Assembly: GCA_024690865.1 (NCBI GenBank)
Contig: JAILON010000156.1
Span: 1 to 64,000, forward strand
Direction: 5' to 3'
Length of the DNA: 64,000 nt
Source of the DNA: Treponema sp.
GTDB lineage: Bacteria > Spirochaetota > Spirochaetia > Treponematales > Treponemataceae
Part shown: positions 13,726 to 24,283 of the stretch, in pieces
Numbering within the stretch: the stretch's first letter is position 1
How the letters are laid out: each line of letters begins with the position of its first letter
Program-made: the position numbers and the translations under genes
Notes under the pieces: model-generated
What the model saw: the letters and a program-made list of their open reading frames with translations, nothing else
Told to the model about the DNA's origin: nothing
Databases searched by the model: none

Positions 13726-14277
13726 CTAGAGCTTTTCCCTGGCCCGCAGCTTGGTTGACAGGCTGTCCAGTTCCTTCTGGAAGTTGCCGTCCCGGTCGGT
13801 TCCGGCGATGGCCTTGTCGCACAGGAAGTCCAGCCGGGTCAGGGTCGTCAGTATGTCGTACTCCATCTTGGAGGCCTCGAGGTTTGCGGCAGGCTGCAGG
13901 GCCGTCGCCGAATTGACCATCTTCTTCAGGACCAGCTTTTCGTCTTCGTAGGAGCTGCCCAACAGGGTCGCCTTGTCGTTTATCTTGAATACGGCGGACT
14001 GTATGCGGCCCACCGACTGGAGGCGTTCCTTTTCGTCCCGTTCCAGCATGCGCCTGTTTTCCGCGCTCTTCGCGCTCAGGTCTGCCAGCAGGAAGAGCAG
14101 CAGCCATGCCGAACCGGAAAGCAGGCCCCTGTTCATCGGGAGGAATCCCGACCGGACGAACAGCACGATGGCGGCCAGCCCCAACAGGAAAAGCGTGAAG
14201 GGCATGATGCGGATGACGCTGCGGGCCAGGGGCCTCTTTGCCGGCTGCTTCGCGAGCCGTGTGTCCGTCATGCTCAT
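13726..14277 (-). CDS. Small membrane protein of unknown function, apparently co-transcribed with the upstream GGDEF protein
   Basis: Two hydrophobic N-terminal segments; 4-nt overlap with the 14274..15983 ORF. Confidence 0.7.
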   Translation of the reverse strand: MSMTDTRLAKQPAKRPLARSVIRIMPFTLFLLGLAAIVLFVRSGFLPMNRGLLSGSAWLLLFLLADLSAKSAENRRMLERDEKERLQSVGRIQSAVFKINDKATLLGSSYEDEKLVLKKMVNSATALQPAANLEASKMEYDILTTLTRLDFLCDKAIAGTDRDGNFQKELDSLSTKLRAREKL

Positions 14278-15983
14278 ATTCTGCCTCCTGTCGCAGTTTC
14301 CGCCAGGGCGGCCTGGGACTTCATTCGTTTCTTCATATCGTACATGAGGCTGTCGGCCCGCTGCTGCGCCGTTATGAAGTCTTCCTTCGTGTGGGGCTTG
14401 AACATCGCCCAGCCGTATGCCACCGTAAACTTGTGGTCAGTCTCCTTTTGGTTCGCAACATGCCTGTCGAATTCTTTCAAAAGCTTTTCCACCTCGTCTT
14501 CATCCACCTCCTCCAGCAGGCAGATGAACTCGTCGCCACCAATCCTGTAGATGTTCCCCTTGTCCTCAAAGGTGTCCCGCATGCAGTCGCAGAATGCGTT
14601 TATCACCTTGTCCCCGACGAGGTGGCCCAGGGTATCGTTCAGCTTTTTCAAATTGTTCATGTCGAACAGGATGAGGCAGTAGATTTTCCCGGCATGCTCG
14701 CTGTAGTCGAATTTGTCTATGAGGTAGAACCAGGCCGTCTTGCTGGACACTCCGGTGTTGAAGTCCACGAGGGCAAGCTTTTCGTAGAGCTTGGCTTCCT
14801 TTACCTTTTCAAACTTTTCAACCGTCTTCTGGTACACCACGACCGTGAGCGAAAAGAACATGAAGAGGAGCCCGATGGTCAGCCACATGTCCATGAGGCT
14901 TTTGGACCGGAAGTTGCCCATGATGGTGATGGTTGCAAATATAAGGAGGCTTATTCCCATGGAGATGCAGAAGATGGGCTTGAGCAGCCTGTTAGAGAAT
15001 TTCATCGTGAATATGATGAGGATGACCAGGTAGACGCATATCGCCATGAACAGGATGTACAGGATGGTCGCGCTGCTGGTTATTTGCGTTATCCCCAGAA
15101 GCTGGAGGACCAGCAGCATGCTTGAAAAATACAGGATGACCCCGGTGAAGATGTTTGTCGCGCCCGTAAAGTGCGGGGGGGTCATGGAGCGGATGAAGAG
15201 CAGGGCGAAGTAGATGATGCAGAACTGGAGCATGTATTCCAGGCACCAGTGCAGGGCCTGGTTTCCGATGAAGAACTGGAGGATGCGGGATTCCTCCAGC
15301 TGCCAGACGCCCAGGCTCACCCCGGACAGGCCCAGGAAGATGAGCGTGAAGTCCAGCTTTTCGTTCCCCACCCGCGTGAGCGTGGACAGGCCCAGGAGCA
15401 GGACGATGATGCCGAAGATGGCCAGTATGATGCCCAGGTGCAGCTTGTCCAGCCGGTTCCGCAGGAGCCGGTACAATATCGCGGCCCTGTCCCCGAAGTA
15501 GACCTCGTTGTACTCGCCTTCCCGCCCCTTTATCAGGGCCTCCATCTCCAGGCACAGGGTGCTTTTGGCTGTGTCGGGCAGGTTCACCACGTGGTAGATG
15601 GAGCGGAAGCTTTTGAGCCAGGGCGGATTGCCCTGTATCCGGTAGCTGTAGAGGTCAAGGCCGTTTATGAGCAGGCGGGCGTTCTGGTGGTGGGTGAAGA
15701 AGCAGATCGTCTTCTTTTCATAGGACACGTAGTTGTGGTACAGGCGGGACTTGCCGTCGGGGTCGCAGGGAATCTTCACGGGGAGGGTAGGCACGTAGAC
15801 CTTCTGCCCGTCCCCGTCTATGTAGTACCAGCCGGTGTTGTAGTTCTGGGCCGGCCGTTGGAACAGCTTTACGTGGGGGGCTTTCTTGGAATAGGTCAAA
15901 ACGTAGGCGCATACGGTGCATACCGTCAGGAGGAGTAGGACTATTGCTATATTGAGGATATCCGCAGCCTTCGGTTTTCCCAT
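14274..15983 (-). CDS. Membrane GGDEF protein (putative diguanylate cyclase with extracellular sensor and 7TM region)
   Basis: N-terminal TM, extracytoplasmic domain, cluster of TM helices, NDTLGHLVGDKVINAFCDCMRDTFEDKGNIYRIGGDEFICLLEE. Confidence 0.9.
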   Translation of the reverse strand: MGKPKAADILNIAIVLLLLTVCTVCAYVLTYSKKAPHVKLFQRPAQNYNTGWYYIDGDGQKVYVPTLPVKIPCDPDGKSRLYHNYVSYEKKTICFFTHHQNARLLINGLDLYSYRIQGNPPWLKSFRSIYHVVNLPDTAKSTLCLEMEALIKGREGEYNEVYFGDRAAILYRLLRNRLDKLHLGIILAIFGIIVLLLGLSTLTRVGNEKLDFTLIFLGLSGVSLGVWQLEESRILQFFIGNQALHWCLEYMLQFCIIYFALLFIRSMTPPHFTGATNIFTGVILYFSSMLLVLQLLGITQITSSATILYILFMAICVYLVILIIFTMKFSNRLLKPIFCISMGISLLIFATITIMGNFRSKSLMDMWLTIGLLFMFFSLTVVVYQKTVEKFEKVKEAKLYEKLALVDFNTGVSSKTAWFYLIDKFDYSEHAGKIYCLILFDMNNLKKLNDTLGHLVGDKVINAFCDCMRDTFEDKGNIYRIGGDEFICLLEEVDEDEVEKLLKEFDRHVANQKETDHKFTVAYGWAMFKPHTKEDFITAQQRADSLMYDMKKRMKSQAALAETATGGRI

Positions 15984-16119
15984 ATATACTTTATTATAGC
16001 CTATTCTGGCATTGCCGACAAGAGCATTGAAGGGGCGGCCTGCGCCCGTTGGGACACTGGCGGCGGGCCGCGGAGCCCCAATGCGCCTGGATGTCGTGGT
16101 GCCGCCGCTCCATCCGTTT

Positions 16120-18909
16120 CTAGGACAGCGCGAGCAGCTGCTCCACGGTGCGGAAGAGGGCGTCCACGTCGATGGGCTTGGACAGGTGGGCGTTCATGCC
16201 GGCCTTCGCGCTTGCCATCTTGTCCTCCTCGAAGGCGTTCGCCGAAAGCGCGACGATCGGAACCGCGCGGGCGTCGTCCCTGTCCAGCGCGCGGATGGCC
16301 CGGGCCGCCTCTATGCCGTCCATCTCGGGCATCCGTATGTCCATGAGGACGAGCCCGTAGTGACCCGGCGGGGATGCCGTGAACTTCTCAAGCCCCAGCC
16401 TGCCGTTTTCCGCGCTGTCCACGTTGCAGCCCTTCTTCTGCAGGAGGTTGGTGACGATGAAGGTGTTTATCTCGTTGTCCTCGCACAGCAGGACGTTCAG
16501 GCCGGAAAAGTCGTACTCCTTGCTCTTGAGCGAGCCGTTGTCCTTGTGGTTGCGCTCGTAGTCCTCCTTCGTTATGGTCGTCTCGGGGAAGTCCAGCGTG
16601 AAGGTGGAGCCCCTGCCCAGCTCGCTTTCGACCGAGATGCTGCCTCCCAGCCGGTCCATGATTATCTTGGTGATGGCGAGGCCCAGGCCGCTTCCGCCCT
16701 CCTTTGCCGAAAAGGAGTTCTTTTCGCGTTCAAAGGGGCGGAACATGCGCCGCTTTATGAAGTCCTGGCTCATCCCCTCGCCGTGGTCGGCGATGGTGGC
16801 CCTGAGGCGGACCTCGTGGGACTTCACGTAGTCCTCTACGGCGACCTCCACGGTGCTGCCGGCGGGGCTGTATTTGATGGCGTTGCCGATGATGTTGACG
16901 AAGACCTGGCGGACGCGCATGGGGTCCACGGAGATGTAGGGATAGGAAATCCTGCTGTCGAAGTCTATCTTGATGTTCTTGGCCGCCGCCCTGCCGTGCA
17001 TGACCGAAAGGATGCTGTCGTAGAGGGTCTCCGCCATGACGGGCTCCGGCTGGAGCTCCAGTGACTTGCCCTCGGAGTACTGGCGGATGTTGAGTATGTC
17101 GTTGACCAGCTCCTGCATATAGGCGACGGAGGTGATTATGTCGGGGTAGTAGCGTGGGTCGCTTTCGCTCTTGCCCAGGTAGGCGAAGCCGCTGATGGCG
17201 GTGAGGGGGGTGCGGAAGTCGTGGGACATGTCCGCGAGGAACACGTCCTTGTTCCGGTTGCTTATCTCCAGCTGCCTGTTGAATCTCTGCTGGAGAATGA
17301 TGATGACCGTCATGGCAAGTATGAGCAGCAGGCCGATGGTGAACAGGTACCAGTTCTCCATGAGGATCTGCCGGAGGGATATGCGCTTGGTTCCCAAGGA
17401 GTCGTTCACTTCCATCTGGGTGTACAGCTTTTCGCTGGAAATGCCGGCCGCGCTCTTGTTCAGTATGCCGAGCAGCGCCCTGTCCACGTTCGCAGGCAGG
17501 GCCAGCGAAATTTTGTACGAGATGACGGGATCCGTTAGGACGGAAAGTTCGTTCTTGAACTTGCTCTGCCGCATGACGGACTGGATTTGGAAGCTCTTTA
17601 CCATGGCGGCGTCAACTTCGCCCCTCATGACGGCGGCAAGGCATGCCTCGTCCGATGGATATTCCCTGCCGGTGAAGCCCTTCTTGCTGGTCAGGTAGCA
17701 GAGCGTGTGGCAGTAGGACGGGTAGGCGACGCGGGAAATCACCGTCGGCGTGTCCTGCTTGGTCACCAGCAGGGCGGTGCTTGAGGTGGTTACGTCGGAG
17801 AACAGGAGATTCTCGTTGTCCGTGTAGAAGCTGACTTCGGGGAGTATCCCGATTGCATAGCCCGTGCTGTCGGCTTCCACCGCATTCGCCACTGCGTCGA
17901 ACCCCTTGCAGGTTATCATGTTGAACTTGAGGCCTGTCCGCTCGGAGATGTTTTCCAGCATGGCGGGGAAGTAGCCCGTGAGCGCCTCGTTGTGGCAGCA
18001 GGCAATCATCGGTATGTCGTCGCGGGTGTAGACGTTCAGGACGGGTGCGTCCTGCATGAACTCGTATTCCTCCCGGCTGAGTGCGACGTTCATAACGTCC
18101 TGGCCCGAGAAGTATTTTTCGTTGAGCCGCTGCAGGATGAAGGGGTCGTCCAGCAGGCAGTTGGCGTATCCCCTCAGGAGCGCTGCCTTCAGGTCCTCCC
18201 TGCCTGCGCGTATGGACAGCTGCCGATCCGACATTCCGAATTTCGCTATGACCATCAGTCCGCTTTTGTCCTCGTAGTTGTCCAGCACGGCCAGGTCCGC
18301 ACTGCCGTCCAGCAGGGCCTCCTTGTTGGCGGCGGAAGAGCTGCAGTAGAGCTTTTTTGTCGTGAAGCCCCATTCCTGTTCAAATTTTTCCACCCTGCTT
18401 TTCGTGCTGTGTTTTTTGGACAGGGCGAGCGTCATTCCGTCCATGGCGGAAAATTCGTTGGAAAAGAAGCGGGTGTCGTTCTCCCGTGCGCAGATCATCC
18501 TGATTACCGGGCCTATGCTCCTGTGCAGGGACTCCATCTCCTCCGAAATGTCCTCCCTGTCGAACACCGTGGTCAGGTCCACTTCCCCTTCTGCAACCAG
18601 CCGCCTCAATTCGTCGCGGCTTGAGACCTCCCTGTACTCCAGCTGGATGTTCCCCTTTTCCGCAATCTCCTCCAGCAGCTTCAGGTCGTAGCCTGTCCTA
18701 TGGCCGTTCCCGTCCAGCTCGGCGAAGCCTTTCCTCTGGAGCCAGCCCACGGTGCCTTTCACGGGTTCCGCCTCCTGGGGCCTGTTCAGGATGGGCATGT
18801 CGGGCAGGGCTTTTGCCCCGGTGGGCAGAATTTCCTCATCGGCGGGGGAGACTCCGTGGGCAAAGGCCGTGGCCAGAAGGAGCAACGAGGCAAACTGAAT
18901 ACTTTTCAT
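16120..18909 (-). CDS. Hybrid sensor histidine kinase/response regulator with tandem periplasmic solute-binding domains (BvgS-like)
   Basis: SBP_bac_3-like N-terminus; ADMSHDFRTPLTAISGFAYL H-box; GSGLGLAITKIIMDRLGG; receiver NVLLCEDNEINTFIVTNLL...LVLMDIRMPEMDG. Confidence 0.92.
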   Translation of the reverse strand: MKSIQFASLLLLATAFAHGVSPADEEILPTGAKALPDMPILNRPQEAEPVKGTVGWLQRKGFAELDGNGHRTGYDLKLLEEIAEKGNIQLEYREVSSRDELRRLVAEGEVDLTTVFDREDISEEMESLHRSIGPVIRMICARENDTRFFSNEFSAMDGMTLALSKKHSTKSRVEKFEQEWGFTTKKLYCSSSAANKEALLDGSADLAVLDNYEDKSGLMVIAKFGMSDRQLSIRAGREDLKAALLRGYANCLLDDPFILQRLNEKYFSGQDVMNVALSREEYEFMQDAPVLNVYTRDDIPMIACCHNEALTGYFPAMLENISERTGLKFNMITCKGFDAVANAVEADSTGYAIGILPEVSFYTDNENLLFSDVTTSSTALLVTKQDTPTVISRVAYPSYCHTLCYLTSKKGFTGREYPSDEACLAAVMRGEVDAAMVKSFQIQSVMRQSKFKNELSVLTDPVISYKISLALPANVDRALLGILNKSAAGISSEKLYTQMEVNDSLGTKRISLRQILMENWYLFTIGLLLILAMTVIIILQQRFNRQLEISNRNKDVFLADMSHDFRTPLTAISGFAYLGKSESDPRYYPDIITSVAYMQELVNDILNIRQYSEGKSLELQPEPVMAETLYDSILSVMHGRAAAKNIKIDFDSRISYPYISVDPMRVRQVFVNIIGNAIKYSPAGSTVEVAVEDYVKSHEVRLRATIADHGEGMSQDFIKRRMFRPFEREKNSFSAKEGGSGLGLAITKIIMDRLGGSISVESELGRGSTFTLDFPETTITKEDYERNHKDNGSLKSKEYDFSGLNVLLCEDNEINTFIVTNLLQKKGCNVDSAENGRLGLEKFTASPPGHYGLVLMDIRMPEMDGIEAARAIRALDRDDARAVPIVALSANAFEEDKMASAKAGMNAHLSKPIDVDALFRTVEQLLALS

Positions 18910-19273
18910 AATGGTGCGGAACCGCATACAGACCATTATACTGTACTTCCCGCCAATATGGAAGAAAAATCATTTTTTTTGGATTACACGGTATAAAAAC
19001 GTATAGCCTTGACGCTACGGCCCAACGGGCGAGGCGGTTGCCGCTGGGTGTCCCCATACGCTCGCCGATATTGCATCTATATCATGCGTATATTCAGCCC
19101 ATGCGGACAGGCCCACAATGTCCATGAGGCAATCAAATGCTCGCTATGGGGCCTACGCCCGTTGGGCCCCCGCTCCATACGTTTTTATGGAGGTTTTTCC
19201 CGTGAAAACTGATTTCCGTAATCGAAAAGCCGGTCTGCTAGACAATAACGGAGAAAAGGCTTATACTGAGGCA

Positions 19274-19879
19274 ATGAAAACGTCAAACAAGTTTACTTTG
19301 ACGCGGATTGTCATCGCGCCCGTTTTTTTCATCCTGTACTTCATACCCATGTGGTTTGACATAAAAAACGGAAGCGTCCGGGGCGTTCTGGCCTGCATCC
19401 TTGTTCCCCTGCTGGGCTTTGCGGAGTACACGGACTACCTTGACGGCCACTTTGCCCGTAGCCACGGCGAGGTAAGCGACTTCGGCAAGATGTTCGACCC
19501 CTTCGCGGACGTGTTCCTGCACCTGTCCACCTTCACCTGCTTCGTGTTTTCGGGCTATATGCCGCCCCTCCTCTTCGTCCTGATACTGTACCGGGAATTC
19601 AGCCAGAACTTCCTGCGCATGGTGGCCGCGAAGCAGGGGACGGCGATTGCGGCCCGCAAAGGTGGCAAGCTCAAGACCGTCGGCTACGTCGTGGCCTGCT
19701 TCTTCTCGCTCGCTCAGGTGTGCCTCGTGCACACGGGCCTTGCCGCCGCCTGGGGCATGGACATGGGCCTGCTCAGGAATGTCGGGGTCGCCCTCTATGC
19801 CGCCTGCACCGTGCTCGCCTACATTTCGTTCATAGACTACCTGAGGCACTTCGGTTCAATCCTGAAGGATGCCGCCTGA
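19274..19879 (+). CDS. CDP-alcohol phosphatidyltransferase (PgsA-like)
   Basis: DYLDGHFARSHGEVSDFGKMFDPFAD matches D-x2-DG-x2-AR-x8-G-x3-D-x3-D. Confidence 0.88.
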   Translation: MKTSNKFTLTRIVIAPVFFILYFIPMWFDIKNGSVRGVLACILVPLLGFAEYTDYLDGHFARSHGEVSDFGKMFDPFADVFLHLSTFTCFVFSGYMPPLLFVLILYREFSQNFLRMVAAKQGTAIAARKGGKLKTVGYVVACFFSLAQVCLVHTGLAAAWGMDMGLLRNVGVALYAACTVLAYISFIDYLRHFGSILKDAA

Positions 19880-20023
19880 CCTGAAGGGGACGCCGTACCC
19901 GCCTGACGGGCGGGATTTCGTGCCTGACCTGAAGGGTGCGCCCTCTCTACTCTTTGACCTTGACGGGTGCCGTGACCCACTGGGGGCCGGGCGTACCCTC
20001 CATACCGGCCGCCTGACGGGCGG

Positions 20024-21829
20024 CTACAGGTCCCTGTTTTTCATCTGTCTGATTATATCCTGTATTTCCGGGGTTATGGCTTCGAAGGCCGTGACCACGG
20101 CAGGGTCGAAGTGCGTCCCCGACTGGTAGTGGATGATGTCGTATGCCTCCGCCAGCGTGAACGCCTTTTTGTAGGGGCGTTCGCTCAAAAGCGCGTCGAA
20201 CACGTCCGCCACCGCCATGATGCGTGAGCTGACGGGAATCTTCGTACCGGAAATCCTCGTGGGGTAGCCCGATCCGTTCCACCACTCGTGGTGGTAGAGG
20301 GCGATGTCGTGGGCCATGCCGCTGTACAGCGAGTCCCCGCTGTCCTTGAGCGCGGTGTCCAGGAAGTCCGCCCCCTTTACCGTGTGGGATTCCATGCGGA
20401 GCCGTTCTTCCGGGGTGAGCGGGCCGTTCTTGTTCAGTATCTTTTCGTCCACATACACCTTGCCGATGTCGTGGAGCGGGGCGACGCACGAAATGGTATG
20501 TATGAAGGACTCGTCTATCACGTCGGTGTATGTACCCTCGCGCAAAAGCTCCCGTGCGATTGCCTCCGTGTAGTAGGAGGTGCGCGTCAAATGCCCCTTG
20601 CTGGAAAGGTCGTGGTGTTCGGCCAGGTATGCCAGCGAGAATGCCATCTGGTCGCGCATCTTGCGTATCTGGTCGGTCTTGCGGCTTACGTCGTCCTCCA
20701 GGGTCATCTTGTAGTTGTGCAGCAGGGTGACGTCGTCAAGCGACAGCACGAAGCCGATGACCTGGTCCTTGTTCATGACGCGGCGGACCCTGGGCTGGAA
20801 GGTCTTGTCGTTCACGAACACGAGGTTGTCGTCGGAAATCAGCAGCTTGTTGTTCCTCTGCAGCCCGGAGTCCATCTGGTCGCCGTCGAACGAAATGAGG
20901 GATTCGAAGGGGCGGATGAGGTAGTCGGGGAAAGCCGACATGACCCGCTGGCCTATCACGTCCCGGTCCACGAAGGAAAAGAGCTCCTGTATCGCGGAGT
21001 TTATGTTGGTGATGCGGAAGGTATCGTTGACGACGATGGCGGGAGTCGCCATCTTGTCGAAGAAAGTGTCGCTCGCCATGGAGTTGACGTTGTAGAAGCG
21101 CCGGTAGACCACCAGGTAGATGGACATGCAGTCCGAGACTATGATTCCCCAGGGCACGATGGGCAGGGACTCCTGTCCAAATACGAAGAGGAAGAGCCGC
21201 TCGTACAGGAAGCAGATGGTCGGTATGACCAGGGACGCGAAAAGCACCGTCAGGTCGCGCAGCTTCAGGATCCGCTTGTACAGGATGACGTGGACGTACA
21301 TGTATGCGAGCAGGACCGCGTACATGATGAGCGTCGCGACGAAGAGGCAGTAGCCCCAGTTGTTCTGCGAGCGCAGGAACACCAGTCCCCGCCGCATCTG
21401 GATGTAGTAGTTCTTGAAGAACCAGCGGCCGGTGAAGCCCAGCCAGGACATGGGGTTGCCGGGCAGGGGAATGCTCTTGAAGTTGAAATTCAAGACCATC
21501 ACCAGGATGAGGAGCGAGGACATGAGGTATATGATGAAGAACCAGCGGGGAATCTTTACCTTAAAGTAGCCGTAGACCATGAGGAGCACGATGAACTGCA
21601 TGAACAGGCCGATGTACTTTATCTTCGTGGTGAACACGAGCGCGGTTTCCACCGCCGCCGACTGCAGGTTGCCCAAGTAGCCCAGGCTGGTCAATATGGC
21701 GAAGAATGAAAAGGACAGGGAGATTTCGTAGTCCTTTGCTTCCCTGTGGTTCGCCACGACGGCAAAGCATGCTATGGAAAGCAGCACGGCTATGTTGCTG
21801 GCAAAATTTTCTACTGCGAACAAAGACAT
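20024..21829 (-). CDS. 7TM + PAS + HD-GYP domain protein (putative c-di-GMP phosphodiesterase)
   Basis: PLHDIGKVYVDEKILNKNGPLTPEE and HHEWWNGSGYPTRISGTKIPVSSRIMAVADVFDAL. Confidence 0.9.
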   Translation of the reverse strand: MSLFAVENFASNIAVLLSIACFAVVANHREAKDYEISLSFSFFAILTSLGYLGNLQSAAVETALVFTTKIKYIGLFMQFIVLLMVYGYFKVKIPRWFFIIYLMSSLLILVMVLNFNFKSIPLPGNPMSWLGFTGRWFFKNYYIQMRRGLVFLRSQNNWGYCLFVATLIMYAVLLAYMYVHVILYKRILKLRDLTVLFASLVIPTICFLYERLFLFVFGQESLPIVPWGIIVSDCMSIYLVVYRRFYNVNSMASDTFFDKMATPAIVVNDTFRITNINSAIQELFSFVDRDVIGQRVMSAFPDYLIRPFESLISFDGDQMDSGLQRNNKLLISDDNLVFVNDKTFQPRVRRVMNKDQVIGFVLSLDDVTLLHNYKMTLEDDVSRKTDQIRKMRDQMAFSLAYLAEHHDLSSKGHLTRTSYYTEAIARELLREGTYTDVIDESFIHTISCVAPLHDIGKVYVDEKILNKNGPLTPEERLRMESHTVKGADFLDTALKDSGDSLYSGMAHDIALYHHEWWNGSGYPTRISGTKIPVSSRIMAVADVFDALLSERPYKKAFTLAEAYDIIHYQSGTHFDPAVVTAFEAITPEIQDIIRQMKNRDL

Positions 21830-21873
21830 TTTCGCAATTATAGCCTCTTTTGCGTGATTTGCCTAGGGCACGG

Positions 21874-23949
21874 CTAGACCTTGAACTGGTCTATCTGGCT
21901 GCCAATCTTGGCAATGGAGTCCTTGACCTGCTGCACCATCGCGCCCAGGGAGTTGCCGGTGTCGCTTATCTTGCGCGTGCCTTCCGAGACCCCGTTCATG
22001 TCCTTCATGAGCCCGTTCGTCGCCTGCCTGAGCCGGGTCACCTGGTCCATCGCGGCCTTGTTGTCGCCTTCCATCTGGCCGGAGGCCTCGCGCACCTGGA
22101 TCATGCTGTCGTTCATGGACCGGAGGGCCTCGCGTATCTGCCGGGATCCAGCGTTCTGCTCCTCCATCGCGGCCTTAATCTGGATGACGAGCTCGTCGGT
22201 CTCGTCTATCTTGCCGGACACGGAGTCGAATGCCGAGCTGGACTCGGTGGAGGCCGACACGACCTCGGAAATCGAATCCTTGATGTTCTTGAGCTGGTCG
22301 CCTATCGTCTTGGACTGGGAGGACGAGGTTTCGGAGAGCTTTCGTATCTCGTCCGCGACGACCGCGAAGCCCTTTCCCGCCTCGCCCGCGTGGGCCGCCT
22401 CAATCGCGGCGTTCATGGCGAGCAGGTTGGTCTGCTCCGCAATGCTGGAGATGGCGAGGTTTGCCTCCTGCAGCATGTCGGACTGGGCCTCGATCTGCTT
22501 TATCTTCTCGTTGACGGCGGACTGCTTGGCGATTCCGTTCTTGGCGTTGTCGCGCAGGCCCTCGAAGGAGTCCGCCATCTTGTCCACGCTCTGGTTGACG
22601 CTCGCGATGTTGCCAATCATCTGCTCGACCGCGCTGGACGCGTCGCTCACGCCGTCGGACTGCCTGCCTATCATGTCGCCCAGGGTTCCGATCGTCGTGG
22701 ACACCTGCTGGACGGTCTTTGCCGTCCCGTTGACGGACACAATCTGGTTCTCAAGCTGCTCCTGCATGGAGTCTATGCTCTGTATGACCTGCGCTATCGA
22801 AGTTTCCGTCAGGTCCGTCGTCTCGTGCAGGCGGTCCCCGCTCGTCGCGAGGGCGGTGTCGGACTCCTTGACCGTCCTCATGATGCCCTGGAGCTTTTCG
22901 ATGAAGCGGTTCAAGCTGTCCACCATCTCGTCGATGACTGTCAGGAAGGGTGTCGTCCTGAGCTCCACGCGCTGGGTCAGGTCGGCGTTGCCGGAGGAGA
23001 GGGCCTCCACCGCGTCCCTGAGCGTGGACACGCTGTAAATCATGTTCGTGCTGAGGGCGATGACCGCGATGATGAAGATGATGACCAGGCAGACCGCGAG
23101 GGGGCCGGTGGCGTACTGTATGGCGGAGGCAATGGTGTACTCCTTGGCGAACACCATGTGCCAGTTTATCAGCGAGAGGGGGGCCATGATGAACTCGTGC
23201 TTGGTCGAGTGCTGCGCGATGATATCCTGTGGACGCATCTCCAGCCCCTCCAGGTCGGGGAGCATGCGGGTGACGGGGGTGCTGGAAGCGAGCAGGGACT
23301 GGTCCTGAGCCCCGGTTATCTCAAGCTTGTCGTTGTAGATGTACAGCGACACGTCGTCGGACAGTCCAACATACATCGATTGTATGAAGCTGTTGAGCGG
23401 GATTCCCGTGCCGGCGATGCCGACGGGCTTGCCCTCGCTGTTGCGGATGACGGCGTTGACCCAGAGGAAGGTGTCCCCCAGGTCCGGGTTGTAGTTGATG
23501 TTGAAGTTGTAGACGTCCGTCTCGTACATCGTCATGTTGTACCAGTAGTTCTCCGGCTTGTTGGGGTCCATGACGTAAGCTTCCTTCATGTCCTGGTAGA
23601 AGATGTGGTCCTTGTCGTTGACGAAGAAGAGGGACTTGGACAGGTAGGAGTCCATGAAGCTGCCCAGCTCGGCGAAGGCAGTCTCCTTCAGCACCGGGTC
23701 GTCGGGGTTCTCCATGTATTTCACGATGGAAGGGGTCTTTATCATCTGGACGACCAGTCCCAGCTGCGCGTTCAGGCTGGAGTTGAATTTGAGCGTCTCC
23801 AGCTCCGCATGGTGGGCCAGCGTCTCCTGCGCGTCGCTGCGGAATCGTATCCTCGTGGCACCCACCGTCACGCCTATGACCACAATCAATGATATGATTG
23901 CCGTTATGAAAAGCCTTGCCTTGAGCTGGGCCCTGGTCTTCTTTGCCAT
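21874..23949 (-). CDS. Methyl-accepting chemotaxis protein (dCache-like)
   Basis: [14 protein letters not shown] start; [36 protein letters not shown]. Confidence 0.93.
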   Translation of the reverse strand: MAKKTRAQLKARLFITAIISLIVVIGVTVGATRIRFRSDAQETLAHHAELETLKFNSSLNAQLGLVVQMIKTPSIVKYMENPDDPVLKETAFAELGSFMDSYLSKSLFFVNDKDHIFYQDMKEAYVMDPNKPENYWYNMTMYETDVYNFNINYNPDLGDTFLWVNAVIRNSEGKPVGIAGTGIPLNSFIQSMYVGLSDDVSLYIYNDKLEITGAQDQSLLASSTPVTRMLPDLEGLEMRPQDIIAQHSTKHEFIMAPLSLINWHMVFAKEYTIASAIQYATGPLAVCLVIIFIIAVIALSTNMIYSVSTLRDAVEALSSGNADLTQRVELRTTPFLTVIDEMVDSLNRFIEKLQGIMRTVKESDTALATSGDRLHETTDLTETSIAQVIQSIDSMQEQLENQIVSVNGTAKTVQQVSTTIGTLGDMIGRQSDGVSDASSAVEQMIGNIASVNQSVDKMADSFEGLRDNAKNGIAKQSAVNEKIKQIEAQSDMLQEANLAISSIAEQTNLLAMNAAIEAAHAGEAGKGFAVVADEIRKLSETSSSQSKTIGDQLKNIKDSISEVVSASTESSSAFDSVSGKIDETDELVIQIKAAMEEQNAGSRQIREALRSMNDSMIQVREASGQMEGDNKAAMDQVTRLRQATNGLMKDMNGVSEGTRKISDTGNSLGAMVQQVKDSIAKIGSQIDQFKV

Positions 23950-24090
23950 GGTGAAACTCCTTTTCTCTCTGTTGTTCCTGCACAAAAGCCCAGGAAATCC
24001 CTTGCCGCGTGCCTGTGTGCCGGTCAGATTGTATCATGGACCCGATGGTCTATATGTTTATCGGCCGGATGGGCAGTATGGCGCAAACAA

Positions 24091-24120
24091 AAAAAGGCTT
24101 CCTGTCTAGGAAGCCTTTTT
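24091..24120. terminator. Intrinsic, probably bidirectional terminator
   Basis: AAAAAGGCTTCC-TGTCTA-GGAAGCCTTTTT. Confidence 0.85.
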
Positions 24121-24123
24121 TAA

Positions 24124-24197
24124 TGCGCGACATAGGAATCGAACCTATGACCCCAAGCGTGTCATGCTTGTACTCTAACCAACTGAGCTAGTCGCGC
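24124..24197 (-). tRNA. tRNA-Val(GAC)
   Basis: Reverse complement GCGCGACTAGCTCAGTTGGTTAGAGTACAAGCATGACACGCTTGGGGTCATAGGTTCGATTCCTATGTCGCGCA folds as a cloverleaf; anticodon loop ATGACAC; CCA not encoded. Confidence 0.93.
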
Positions 24198-24283
24198 AGT
24201 CACCGTTCATCAAAACGATAATACGACTATATAAGTAAACCGCCCCCTTTGTCAAGGGGACGGCCCAAAATTACTAAATTTTC

